This document shows positions 11,220-20,767 of a stretch of 64,000 nt of DNA, piece after piece. The notes beneath the pieces are model-generated. The model was not told the DNA's origin. It saw only the letters and a list, made by a program, of their open reading frames with translations, and made no database searches. Both the position numbers and the translations under genes were made by a program. Numbering within the stretch: position 1 is the first letter of the stretch; each line of letters begins with the position of its first letter. Source of the stretch: Papio anubis (lineage: Eukaryota > Chordata > Mammalia > Primates > Cercopithecidae); the NCBI RefSeq assembly GCF_008728515.1, contig NC_044996.1, positions 125,745,610-125,809,609 of the forward strand, given 5' to 3'.

Positions 11220-11612
11220 TCACAAGATAGATGTGAGACGATTTGTAACAGAAAAATATTGTATACATCCTAAATGTCCATCCACTTGGGATATATAAGT
11301 TATAGTACATCCATACAGTAGAATACTCTACAGTCAGAAAAAAGAATGAGGATGCTTTTTACTGCTGTGGACCTTCCAAATATATTATTGTTCAGTGAGA
11401 AAAGCACGGTGCAGGACAGTGAGTATGATATGCTAATGTATGATATTTTCTTAAAGAAACTAGAAGTTGCTTAAGGAACTAATAACCTATGTGTGGTCAT
11501 GGCAAACTGGGAGAATGGGAGCTCGATTGTGTATGGGGATGTTTGTGTGTATGTGTGTGATTTGAATGATGTAAATATATCCTATTCAAAAAGTTAGACA
11601 GGTATGACGACA
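11220..11612 (+). repeat. Ancient L1M fragment, sense
   Basis: Sense old-L1 3' wording: TCCTAAATGTCCATCCACTT, TAGTACATCCATACAGTAGA, ATACTCTACAGTCAG, GAGAAAAGCACGGTGCAGGA. Confidence 0.7.
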
Positions 11613-11640
11613 ATAGTATTTGGTCACACTGTTGCTACTC

Positions 11641-11948
11641 TTTTTTTTTTTTTTTTTTTTTTCTTTGAGACAGAGTCTCGCTCTGTCGCCCAGGCTGGAG
11701 TGCAGTGGCACAATCTCGGCTCACTGCAAGCTCCGCCTCCCGGGTTCACGCCATTCTCCTGCCTCAGCCTCCCGAGTAGCTGGGACTACAGGCGCCCGCC
11801 ACCGCGCCCGGCTAATTTTTTGTATTTTTAGTAGAGACGGGGTTTCACAGTGTTAGCCAGGATGGTCTTGATCTCCTGACCTCGTGATCCTCCCGTCTCG
11901 GCCTCCCAAAGTGCTGGGATTACAGGCGTGAGCCACTGCGCCCGGCCG
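11641..11948 (-). repeat. AluY, antisense, with long target duplication
   Basis: Low-divergence Alu (CGCCCGCCACCGCGCCCGGC, TCCTGACCTCGTGATCC). It is bounded by a 15-17-bp repeat, ACACTGTTGCTACTC, at 11626-11640 and 11949-11963. It carries GTCTCGGCC, shared with the two younger AluYR-like copies. Confidence 0.95.
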
Positions 11949-11963
11949 ACACTGTTGCTACTC

Positions 11964-12425
11964 TTAAATTGACTTAGTGTTTTGCCTTGCTGGGACATAA
12001 TAAACGAAGATAACCAGCTACACCAGATATCCTAGAGATAAACTTTTGCATTTGCCCAGAGAATGAAATTCCCTTCACCAGCTTTTCACTTTTGTTGGCT
12101 GCCACTAGAAAGGTTTCAAACATAACACTCAGTAGAGGGGCTGGTCTAAGGAACCCCTTTTTACCCATCGTCTATCTTCAGCAGTTATCATCTGCTGGCC
12201 AATGCTGTTTTGTTGGTTCTCTCTCCTCCTCATTCTTCCCCTTCTTCCCTGTCCTCGATTATTTTGAAGGTAATGCCATTCTGATGGAATAATTTAGAAA
12301 TATTACTCTGACCTCCTGAGTCCTACCATGGCCCCAGACATGCAGAGTAAATTAGAGCTTAGGTGGGAAAAGCTGTCTTTAATGGAATTTGGCTCATCTC
12401 GTTAAACTCATTTGATTTTACTTAA
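11964..12425. other. Unassigned intronic sequence
   Basis: No repeat or exon is identified between the AluY and the antisense L1M. Short open frames on both strands have no family resemblance. Confidence 0.45.
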
Positions 12426-12429
12426 AATT

Positions 12430-12875
12430 TTTTTTTTAAAATTATTGCGCAATACATATAACATAAAATTTATCATCTTAATCATTTGAAGTGTATGGTT
12501 CAAATAGCATTAAGTACATTCACATTGTTATGCCACTAATCTTCAGAACTTTTTTATCTTGCAAAACTGAAACTCTGCACCCAAGAAACACCAGCTCTCC
12601 ATTTCTCCCTCCCCCCAGCCCCTGGCAGCCACCTTTCTGTGTTCTGTGTCTGAATTTGACTGCTCGAAGTACTTCATGTAAGTGGAATCATATATGATTT
12701 GTCTTTTTGTGACTTTCTTATTCTACTTAGCATAATGTCCTCAAGGTTCATCCATGTGGTAGCATGTGACAGGATTTCCTTCCTTTCTAAGGCTGAATCA
12801 TATCCTCTTGTATGGATATACTACATTTTGTTTATCCATTCATTCATTGATAGATACTTGGGCTAAGTTTACTTT
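12430..12875 (-). repeat. L1M 3' region, antisense
   Basis: Reads as reverse-complement L1M: CATATAACATAAAATTTATC, CAGCCCCTGGCAGCCACC, TAAGTGGAATCATATATG, TTAGCATAATGTCCTCAAGG, TTGTTTATCCATTCATTCAT. Confidence 0.85.
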
Positions 12876-12996
12876 TTGCCCCCGCTTGGAATATAAGGTT
12901 TTATGGCTCATAATAATTTCATGCTGTAGCTCATCAGAATGCCTCAGTACACTATAACCCTCCAGTTAAGAGAATAATTCTGAGCAGTTTGAGAAT

Positions 12997-13277
12997 ATAT
13001 ATATATATTTTTGAGACAGGGTCTCACTCTGTCGCCCAGGTTGGAGTGCAGTGGCGCAGTCTTGGCTCACTGCAATCTTTGCCTCTCTGGCTCAAGTGAT
13101 GCTCCCACCTCAGCCTCCCAAGTAGCTGGGACCACAGGTATGTACCACCATGCCTAGCTAATTTTTTTTTTTTTTTGGTATTATTTGTAGAGACCGGGTT
13201 TCACCATGTCGCCCAGACCAGGTTGGTCTCCAACTCCTGGGCTCAAGCAGTTTGCCCACCTCATCCTCTGAAGGTGC
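12997..13277 (-). repeat. Alu, antisense, 5' truncated
   Basis: Two-arm Alu missing the first tens of bases of its own 5' end. It is flanked by TTGAGAAT at 12989-12996 and 13278-13285, with a short TA run at the poly-T side. Confidence 0.88.
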
Positions 13278-13394
13278 TTGAGAATTCTTATACCAAATAC
13301 TTTGACTTGAAAAACCAGCACATTTTCCTTTCTGCTTTTGTGACCAAGGACAGCTTTTTCCCTCAAAGTTCTTAAATTGAATTTTGTCTCTTAT

Positions 13395-13515
13395 TGGACT
13401 AGATTATGAATTTAGAGAGACTGGGGCAGGGGGTGGGGTGGTATCTTCATTTGCCCAGTACCTGGCACTGTGCTTGGTGCTGGGTGGGTACTGAGTATGT
13501 ATTTGTTGGAGGAGG
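13395..13515 (+). repeat. L2 3' end fragment, sense
   Basis: Degraded L2 tail: TTGCCCAGTACCTGGCACTG, TGCTTGGTGCTGGGTGGGTA, then ATGTATTTGTTGGA. Confidence 0.55.
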
Positions 13516-13519
13516 AGTG

Positions 13520-13620
13520 TTACTTTGGGCAAGGCACGTACCTACACCTGTATAATTAGGAAGTTGAACCAGATGAATTCTAAGACCCCTTTTGGTTCTA
13601 ACATTGTTTGGGTCTATCAT
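13520..13620 (-). repeat. Ancient SINE (MIR/MIR3-like), antisense
   Basis: Resembles TTGGGCAAGGCACGTACCT, then GAACCAGATGAATTCTAAGA, CCCCTTTTGGTTCTAACATT. The assignment is tentative. Confidence 0.4.
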
Positions 13621-13638
13621 TAAACCTGAAAATTCCAG

Positions 13639-13954
13639 GCTGGGCGCAGTGGCTCACGCCTGTAATCACAGCACTTTGGGAGGTCAAGGTGGGCAGATCG
13701 CTTGAGGTCAGGAGTTTGAGACGAGCCTGGCCCACATGGTAAAACCCCATCCATCTCTACTAAAAACATAAAAATCAGTTGGGTGTGGTGGTGCAGGCCT
13801 GTAATCCCAGTTACTTGGGAGGCTCAGGCAGGAGAATTGCTTGAACCCAGGAGGTGGAGGTTGCAGTGAGCTGAGATCGCGCCACTGCACTCCAGCCTGG
13901 GCGACAGAGTGAGACTGTGTCTAAAAACTTAAAATAAAATAATAAATCTGATGA
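13639..13954 (+). repeat. Alu, AluS-like, sense
   Basis: Starts GCTGGGCGCAGTGGCTCACG and ends in an A-rich, T-interrupted tail. It is flanked by TGAAAATTCCAG at 13627-13638 and TGAAAATTTCAG at 13955-13966 (one mismatch). Confidence 0.95.
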
Positions 13955-13966
13955 TGAAAATTTCAG

Positions 13967-14875
13967 ACTCTCTGGAATACTGGAGAGTGGGGGGAGGTAG
14001 TGAGATTTTTGGATAGACATATTTTCACTGCCCCTCAAATGATACTCCGAGGTGGTCACCTACAAGTAAAACCATCTCAGGATATAGTGTTTCTTAAAAT
14101 AACATTCTGGATTTGGGACTTCCTCTTTGTGCAGTGGGTACCATTCTTTGAATAACAAGCTACCATCTAAAAAGTGATTTTAAGTTAAGCTTAATTGTGT
14201 ACCACATTTCCTAAATATACACGGATAGAAAACAAACCTCCTCTTGACATAATCATCTTTATAATGAATCTCATAGGAAGTCTTAATGGTAATCTTACCA
14301 TGAGAAGAAGTCAAAGCAATGAGCAACTGAGGAAAATGAAAATTCTGGAATTAGAGAAAAAAATGCTGATAAGAAAGGACAGATGTGGTCTGAGTATTGA
14401 ATCTTGTTGATTTTCTGAACTTTATGCTAGTTTGTACATTTTTATTTTAAGCCTGGTTTCCAAGTCTCTTGTTAGCAACCAGATGGTCGTTAAATAATTG
14501 ATACGGGTTCATTTTAAGCCCATTTGGGGAACATAATGGCCTGAATTTTCCAGTAGAAGGATTTAGTAATTCTGCTGGTCTTTGAATGCCAACAGGATTT
14601 TTTGGAAATTGAGTTCCCTAATGTCTTGGAAGTAACTCTTGGAAGATAAGAACCAGTGAATTGATTGCATGATGTACTTGGAATAAAAAGTTAAGGATAT
14701 GGATATGGTTTATTTTGGCTAAAACATCCACCCTTAGAAGTGGTTAAATTTGTAAAATTAGGTGAGGATGTGTGTGTGTGTTGTTTCTTTTCTGAGGCTT
14801 GAGTTAATGAATATGAATAGACATTTCAAATACACTGATATTTCCCATTTTCAGACAGCTGTTCAAAACTCTAGG
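13967..14875. other. Unassigned intronic sequence
   Basis: No recognised repeat. The short + frame at 14195-14410 has no similarity I know. Some of this may be L1 upstream of the 3' end that follows. Confidence 0.4.
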
Positions 14876-14879
14876 GTCT

Positions 14880-15265
14880 GTGCATGTTTTTACTTATATC
14901 TGGGAGCTAAAAAGTCTGAGATCATAGAAACAGTAGAATTATGGTTATTAGAGGTTGGGAAGGGTAGGGAGAGAGGAGGATAGGGAGAGGTTGATTAAGG
15001 GATACAGAATTACAGCTAGATGGGAAGAATAAGTTCTAGTATTCTGTGGCATCGTAGGCTGACTATAAACAACAATTTATTGTATATTTTCAAACAGCTA
15101 GAGGAGAGGATTTCAAATGTTTTCAGCACAAACAAATGCTCAATGTTTGAGGTGATGGATATGCTAATTATTCAGATTTGATTATTATGCATTGTATATA
15201 TGTATTGAAATAGCCCATGTACCCCATAAATATGTACAATTATTATGTGTCAATTAACCAAAACA
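14880..15265 (+). repeat. L1 3' UTR (L1MA/L1PB type), sense
   Basis: Shows GGTTATTAGAGGTTGGGAAG, CACAGAATTACAGCTAGATG-like wording, ATAAGTTCTAGTATTCTGTG, GAGGTGATGGATATGCTAAT and the 3' end ACCCCATAAATATGTACAAT. The poly-A tail is eroded. Confidence 0.85.
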
Positions 15266-15393
15266 CTGGGGTTTGCTACTCTACAGTCTTACTAAATGCT
15301 TTTCAAAGAAAAAGAAACTCCTTAAAGTGTGGTTTGCAACGAGAAAAAGGGTTGTGAGTTGCCTCCAGAGTCAGTGAGCCTCAGTGGTCATTT

Positions 15394-15708
15394 TGTTGTT
15401 GTTTTTGAGACAGGGCCTCGCTCTGTCACCTAGGCTGGAGAGTGCAGTGGCACGATCACAGCTTACTGCAACCTTGACCTCTTGGGCTCAAGTGATTCTC
15501 CCACCCCAACCACCCGAGTAGCTGGGACTACAGGCACATGCCACCACGCTGGCTGATTTTTGTAGCTTTTTTTTTTTTTTTTTCTCTTGGTAGACAGGGT
15601 TTCGCCATGTTGCCCAGGCTGGTCTCACGCACTCTGGGCTCAAGAGATCCTCCCACCTTGTCCTCTCGAAGTGCTGGGATTACAGGCATGAGTCACCGTG
15701 CCTGACCT
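15394..15708 (-). repeat. Alu, AluJ-like, antisense
   Basis: Full two-arm, diverged Alu starting TTGTTGTTGTTTTTGAGACA and ending CACCGTGCCTGACC. Confidence 0.92.
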
Positions 15709-16106
15709 GTTATTTGAACTGGAGAAAGGCATCAGCAACTGTTTTGGGGGTGCTAGTGAGCCACAGGTTGTGTTGCTGGAAACAGTTAAAGAGGAAGCTG
15801 AGATCTGTCTGAAAGAGCCTCATGAACTGTCAGAGTGGTGACAGAGCGGCTGTGCTATGGAGAGGTACTGCTTTCAAGTGCTCTTTTAAGTAGTTCGTAT
15901 TCTCAGAATGTCACTAGGTGTTTCCAGCAGAATCCCATCTTGCAAAACATGTCTGTCCTGGGCTCTGTTTTGTTGTGTATGTACAAAGCCTTCCTTTCCT
16001 CTCCTCTGCTTACGCCACCATGGCTAGCCAGTCTTTGGCTGTCTTGGGATCTGAGTGGAGCTCCTGGTGGGACCAGCCCCAGAGGCCTCATTGATGGACA
16101 GATTAA
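15709..16106. other. Unassigned intronic sequence
   Basis: No repeat or exon was recognised. Open frames on both strands (15835-16152 and 15903-16136) look accidental. Confidence 0.45.
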
Positions 16107-16545
16107 TTTTCCTTGGCTGCCACAACAAATGACCACAAACTGGGTGGCTTAAAACAGCAGAAATTTATTATCTCTGATTTCTGGAGGCCAGAAGTCCAGA
16201 ATCAATGTGCCCTCCAATGGTATTGTAGGGGAGTAGCCATTTCTTGCCTCTCCCAGTTTCTGGTGGCTCCTGGCTTTCCTTTGCTTCCAGCCACATCACG
16301 CCTATCTCTGCCTTCCTCTTCACATTGCCTTCTCCTCTGTCCATCTTCTCCTCTGTGTGTTTCATATGAGGACAACACTTGTCATTGGATTTAGGGACCC
16401 CCAGGATAATCCAGAATGATCTCTTCATCTCAGGATCCTTAACTACATCAGCAAAGACCCTTTCCCCAAATAAGGTCTTGATTCTGGGAATTAGAATGTT
16501 GACATATCTTTTCAGGGGGTTGCCATTCAACTTACCACAGTAGGA
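16107..16545 (-). mobile_element. MaLR (MLT1-type) LTR, antisense
   Basis: Contains TTGGCTGCCACAACAAATGA, CAAACTGGGTGGCTTAAAAC, AGCAGAAATTTATTATCTC, TTCTGGAGGCCAGAAGTCC and ends with GGGGGTTGCCATTCAACTTA. The antisense 140-codon frame at 16168-16590 is a shadow of this LTR. Confidence 0.75.
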
Positions 16546-16639
16546 GTACCAATTCAGGATGGGGCCTTGAAAAGGAAGCAGAAGAAACAAAAGCCTTCAT
16601 AATGTGATAGTTTAAAAAATCTGCCTGGTCATTTAAAAA

Positions 16640-16904
16640 AAGCCTTCAGAAAGTAACTTTATTGAGGCACATTTTAAATATCATGTAATTCACTCATTTC
16701 AAGAATATAGCTCAATGGTTTTTAGTAAACATATTCAGTTATGCAACTATCATCATAAAATGCTTTAGAACATTTTCATCAGCCCAATAATATCCACATC
16801 CTTCATGCCCATTTATTGTTAATTCCCATTCCCACTCCCAGCTTCACTGCCTGCTGTCTGCTCTCTCTCTAGATCTGCCTTTTCTGGATGTTTCATATAA
16901 AGGG
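16640..16904 (-). repeat. L1M/L1ME fragment, antisense
   Basis: Contains TAACTTTATTGAGGCACATT, CAATGGTTTTTAGTAAACAT, GCAACTATCATCATAAAATG, AGATCTGCCTTTTCTGGATG, TTTCATATAAA. The following Alu is inserted at its end. Confidence 0.7.
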
Positions 16905-17214
16905 TTTTTTTTTTTTTTTTTGGTGACAGAGTCTCACCAGGCTAGAGTACAGTGGTACAATCATGGCTCACTGCAGTCTCGACCTCCCAGGCTCAAGTGA
17001 TCCTCTGTATCCTTAAGAGATACAGAATCTCAGCCTTCTGATAGCTGGGACCACAGGTGCATGCCGCTATGCTTAGCTAATTTTTTGTTGTTGTTATTTA
17101 GACAGGGTTTCACTATGTTGCCTAGGCTGGTCTAGAACTCTTGTACTCAAGCAGTCCTCCCACCTTGGCCTCCCAAAGTGCTGAGAGTACAGGCATGAGC
17201 CACCATGCTTGGCC
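16905..17214 (-). repeat. Alu, antisense, internally rearranged
   Basis: Both arms are present, but the left side has an insertion near 17008-17035 (ATCCTTAAGAGATACAGAAT) not seen in standard Alu. The linker is (TTG)n-expanded. Confidence 0.88.
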
Positions 17215-17221
17215 TAAAATT

Positions 17222-17700
17222 TTATTTAAAACTTAAGAAAACATTTCTGATTGTAAAATATGGAGAAGGACAATCCCATCACCTGGAGCCTGTGAGAAAT
17301 GCAGAATCTGCATTTTAGCAAGATCCCCAAGGCATTCTATATATTAGACTTAGACACACTGGTACGTTGTATCTGCTATATTGATCCTTTGTCCACTTAA
17401 TATATTATGAGCACTTCCCCAAAAGTATTATATCTCTTCTGAGAACATTTTAAATCTCATTGTAAGAATATACCATGATCTATTTAACGAGCTGCTTCAT
17501 GGCAGGCATTGTTTCCCATCTTTTTTGCCCTTGAAAATAAAGCTGCAATAATTATCTTTGTATAGAAATATTTGTGTATCATTTTATATCTGCTATATCA
17601 GTAATTCATTTTCTAGGAATTGATTATAAGACAATAATTATAGACAGACTGCTAAAAATTAGGAAGTGCGTATGTAAATACTGATCAGTGGAGTCAGTCA
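17222..17700 (-). repeat. Ancient L1M-like sequence, antisense
   Basis: Wording such as TATACCATGATCTATTTAAC, TTGAAAATAAAGCTGCAATA and TTTCTAGGAATTGATTATAA recalls an antisense old L1 3' region. Confidence 0.45.
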
Positions 17701-17805
17701 TTTAAAATGCTATTTTCCTGGAAACTAGACCTAAAACCAAGCAGATAATAGGAAATATGAACCCTCAATACATGATGTTAGCACATCTTGCTAACTCTCA
17801 CCTCC

Positions 17806-18115
17806 TTCTCCTCCTCCTTCTTTTTTTTATTGAGACAGGGTCTTGCTCTCTCACCCAGGCTGGAGTGCAGAGGTATAATCATGGCTCACTGCAGCCTTGA
17901 CCTCCTGGGGTCAAGCAGTCCTCCCACCTCAGCCTCCCAAGTAGCTGGGACTACAGGTGAGCACTACCACACCTGACTAACTTAATTTCTTTTCTTTATA
18001 GAGACAGGGTTTCGTCATATTGTCCAGGCTGGTCTCAAACTCCTGGGCTCAAGTGATCTGCCCACCTCGCCCTCCTAAAAGGTTGGGATTACTGGTGTGA
18101 GCCATTGTACCCAGC
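17806..18115 (-). repeat. Alu, AluJ/S-like, antisense
   Basis: Two arms are present, with CACCTCC at 17799-17805 and 18116-18122 as the likely target duplication. A CTCCTT-rich stretch precedes the poly-T. Confidence 0.92.
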
Positions 18116-18688
18116 CACCTCCATCTGCTTGAGCATTGGTTTCATTGTTGAACAAAATGAATGAGCAAATAATGAATGAATGAGTGAATGACAATGGCAT
18201 CAAAAAGTGAGGTATAGGTTGGTACTGAGCAGCAGTGAAATAGAAAGGAACAAAATGCTGGGCCCACATGTAATCACTTCCTTATCGTAATTATAATTTT
18301 ATCCTTTTAATTTTATCTTATTGTACTTTTATCCTTACTCAATTTCCAACCTCCACTAGTCGGTTCTGCCCTTGTAAGCAGCCCAGCGTGTCACTCCTGG
18401 AAGCCCCTGCTGCTTCAACTGTCTGTAGCTCACTACTCGTAGGTGGAAAAGTCAGTCATGGGAGTGACGGTACCTCCCTCAGATCACACCGACTGGGCTT
18501 TTGATTTCGTTTTCCCACTTTGCACAAGGATTGTAGTCTCTAGAATATTTACTGGCCTCCCTAATTCTCAGATCCTTGGGAAGTATGTGAAAAGGTCAGG
18601 ACTTGTGTTTTCACTTCGTGTCTGCCCGATTGCCAGGCTCGTTAGGTCAAGGAGGAATTGAGTGAGTTCCAAGGAGAGGGTGAGTCTG
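18116..18688. other. Unassigned intronic sequence
   Basis: Includes a short (GAATGAAT)n-like run near 18155-18195. Nothing else was recognised. Confidence 0.45.
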
Positions 18689-18696
18689 AATTTTCC

Positions 18697-18868
18697 TCTT
18701 TCTTTCTTTTCTTTCTTTTCTTTCTTTTCTTTCTTTTCTTCCTTTCTTCCTTTCTTTCTTTCTTTCTTCCTTCCTTTCTTTTCTTTTCTTTTCTTTTCTT
18801 TTCTTTTCTCTTCTTTTCTCTTCTTTTCTCTTCTTTTCTCTTTTCTTTTCTTTTCTTTTCTTCTTTTT
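18697..18868. repeat. (TTTTC)n / TTTC-rich polypyrimidine microsatellite
   Basis: About 170 bp of almost pure pyrimidine, changing from TTTCTTTTC blocks to TTTCTTTCTTCC to TTTTC and back. It is an expansion of the tail of the antisense Alu that follows. The open frames through it (F/S/L-rich or K/E-rich) are artefacts. Confidence 0.96.
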
Positions 18869-19151
18869 TCCAAGACAGAGTCTTGCTCTGTCTCCCAGAC
18901 TAGAGTGCAGTTGTGCAATCTCGGCTCACCGTAACCTCCTCCTCCCGGGTTCAAGCAATTCTCCTGCCTCAGCCTCCCATGTAGCTGGGATTACAGGCGC
19001 CTGCCATTGTGTCCAGCTAATTTTTGTATTTTTAGTAGAGATGGGGTTTCACCATCTTGGCCAGGCTGGTCTCCAACTCCTGACCTTGTGATCCACCCGC
19101 CTCAGTCTCCCAGAGTACTGGGATTACAGGCGTGAGCCACTGCACCCGGCC
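18869..19151 (-). repeat. Alu, AluS-like, antisense
   Basis: Two-arm Alu that, with its expanded tail (18697-18868), is bracketed by AATTTTCC at 18689-18696 and 19153-19160. Confidence 0.94.
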
Positions 19152-19371
19152 AAATTTTCCCCTTTCATTTTCTGCACTGCCGTGTTCTCTGAGCTTTCCA
19201 CTGCTTTAGTGTTTCCTGATAAGACCAGCTTTTCTTTCATCCTGGAGGAGTAGGATATGAAGGAATCCCTGCCCCCGACTTAAGTGCTCATCCCCACGGG
19301 GTGGGATCCAACCAGCTGCTCCAGAGGATCTCGGCCCCTCCTGTAGCCTCAACCTTTTTTGTTCCTCTGGA

Positions 19372-19556
19372 TGGTGACTCTCACACCAGAGCACATGTCA
19401 GAACCTCCTGGAGGACTTGCTCAAACACAGACTGCTGGACCCCACCCCATGCCTTCTAGTTCAGTAGTCTGGGCTGGGGCCAGAGAATCTGCATTTCTAA
19501 CAGGTTCTCTGGTGATGCTGCTCGTGTGGAACCCCACTTTGAGAACTACTGCTCTA
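19372..19556 (+). mobile_element. hAT-Charlie non-autonomous DNA transposon, MER5-like
   Basis: Shows the MER5 order ATGTCAGAACCTCCTGGAGG, ACTTGCTCAAACACAGACTG, GACCCCACCCCATGCC, GAGAATCTGCATTTCTAACA and CACTTTGAGAACTACTG. The left terminus is eroded. Confidence 0.78.
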
Positions 19557-20442
19557 GTTCACCCCTCATTGCCCCTGTTCCCCTGCAATTGCTTCCAAGT
19601 AGGCAAAGTAAGGCGCTGGAGGACTGGTGTGTTTGAGGCCCTTGCATCCAGGGAGCCCATCCAGACCTCTAGGGGCAGCGCCTAGCAGTGGTGTGTGCCT
19701 GTTCCACCAATGAATGCAGCTTTAGACAGGCCCTTCAGAGTATAAGAAGCAGTGCCTAATTCAAATTCCTTCAGGTAGTGGGGGTGAGAATTAGGGGGTT
19801 AAAAACAGAGCCCTAGGTCCTTAGGGCTTCATGGGAACTCATCCAGTAAGCCAGCAGGTATGGGGAGACTAGGGCCTCAGCCTGCCACATGCCCTTGTGT
19901 TTCAGCTGGCCCAAGGCTGTACTGAATATTATAACCTTTCAGCCCTGGCCCTTTCTGTTGACTTCCTCTCCTCTCCTCTTGGTGGGATTTTCCCCTGTAT
20001 TTAGGGCAGGGCAGTTTCTTCTGGAAGGATCCCTGTGGCTCCAGGCTCTGTGTCTGACCCTCCTACCTGACTCTGTAGCACAAAGCCCTGGCCAGTTGCT
20101 GGTGGAAGCTGCAGTCCTTAGTGAAATGGGGAGTGGACTGTGGTTCCTCAAATTGCATTGTCATCTGGAGGCTCAAGGGCCTATCTTTTTTATCCTCAGA
20201 GGCTTAAAGACAACTGATGGTAGCTGGAGAGGGTTAAGAGAGATGGAGGGAATCTTCATTCAAGTTTGTCTTGCTCAGTGATCTTTTAATGAGTCTTTCC
20301 AGTCTTGGGGTGGTTGTGTGCTCTTTCAGTACAGATTCAGGTGGCAGGTGGTTGGTGGTTTGGTTTAAATCAGAGGTATGTTAAAATATTCAGGATGGTG
20401 AGGGTGTCTGTGAAACTAAGAGAGGAAGTGGCTTAAAGAGCT
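19557..20442. other. Unassigned intronic sequence
   Basis: Relatively GC-rich. A + frame at 19889-20281 (130 codons, M-P-L-C-F-S start) has no family resemblance and no splice context, and is not called. Confidence 0.45.
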
Positions 20443-20451
20443 AGGCTGTCA

Positions 20452-20753
20452 GCCGGGCACAATGGCTCCCACCTGTCATCCTTGCCCTTTGGGAGACTGA
20501 GGCAGGAGGATTGCTTGAGGCCAGGAGTTTGAGACCATCCTGGGCAATGTAGCAAGGCCTTGTCTCTACAAAAAATTAAAAAGAAAAAATTTGCCAGACA
20601 TGGTGGTGTGTGCTTGTGGTCCCAGTTACTCAGTAGGCTGAGGTGGGAGGATCACTTGAGCCCAGGAGTTTGAGATTACAATGAGTTATGATTATGCCAC
20701 TGAATTCCAGCTTGGGTGACAGAGCGAGATCCTGTCTCTCTCTAAAAAAAAAA
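20452..20753 (+). repeat. Alu, AluJ-like, sense
   Basis: Starts GCCGGGCACAATGGCTCCCA. It has two arms and many substitutions, and is flanked by AGGCTGTCA at 20443-20451 and AGGTTGTCA at 20759-20767. Confidence 0.93.
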
Positions 20754-20767
20754 GAACCAGGTTGTCA

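Noticed and set aside
16168..16590. 140-codon frame on the - strand
   Set aside because: It runs along the sense direction of a MaLR LTR, which is non-coding.
18568..18954. K/E-rich 128-codon frame and F/S-rich frames on the other strand
   Set aside because: Low-complexity translation of the expanded Alu tail.
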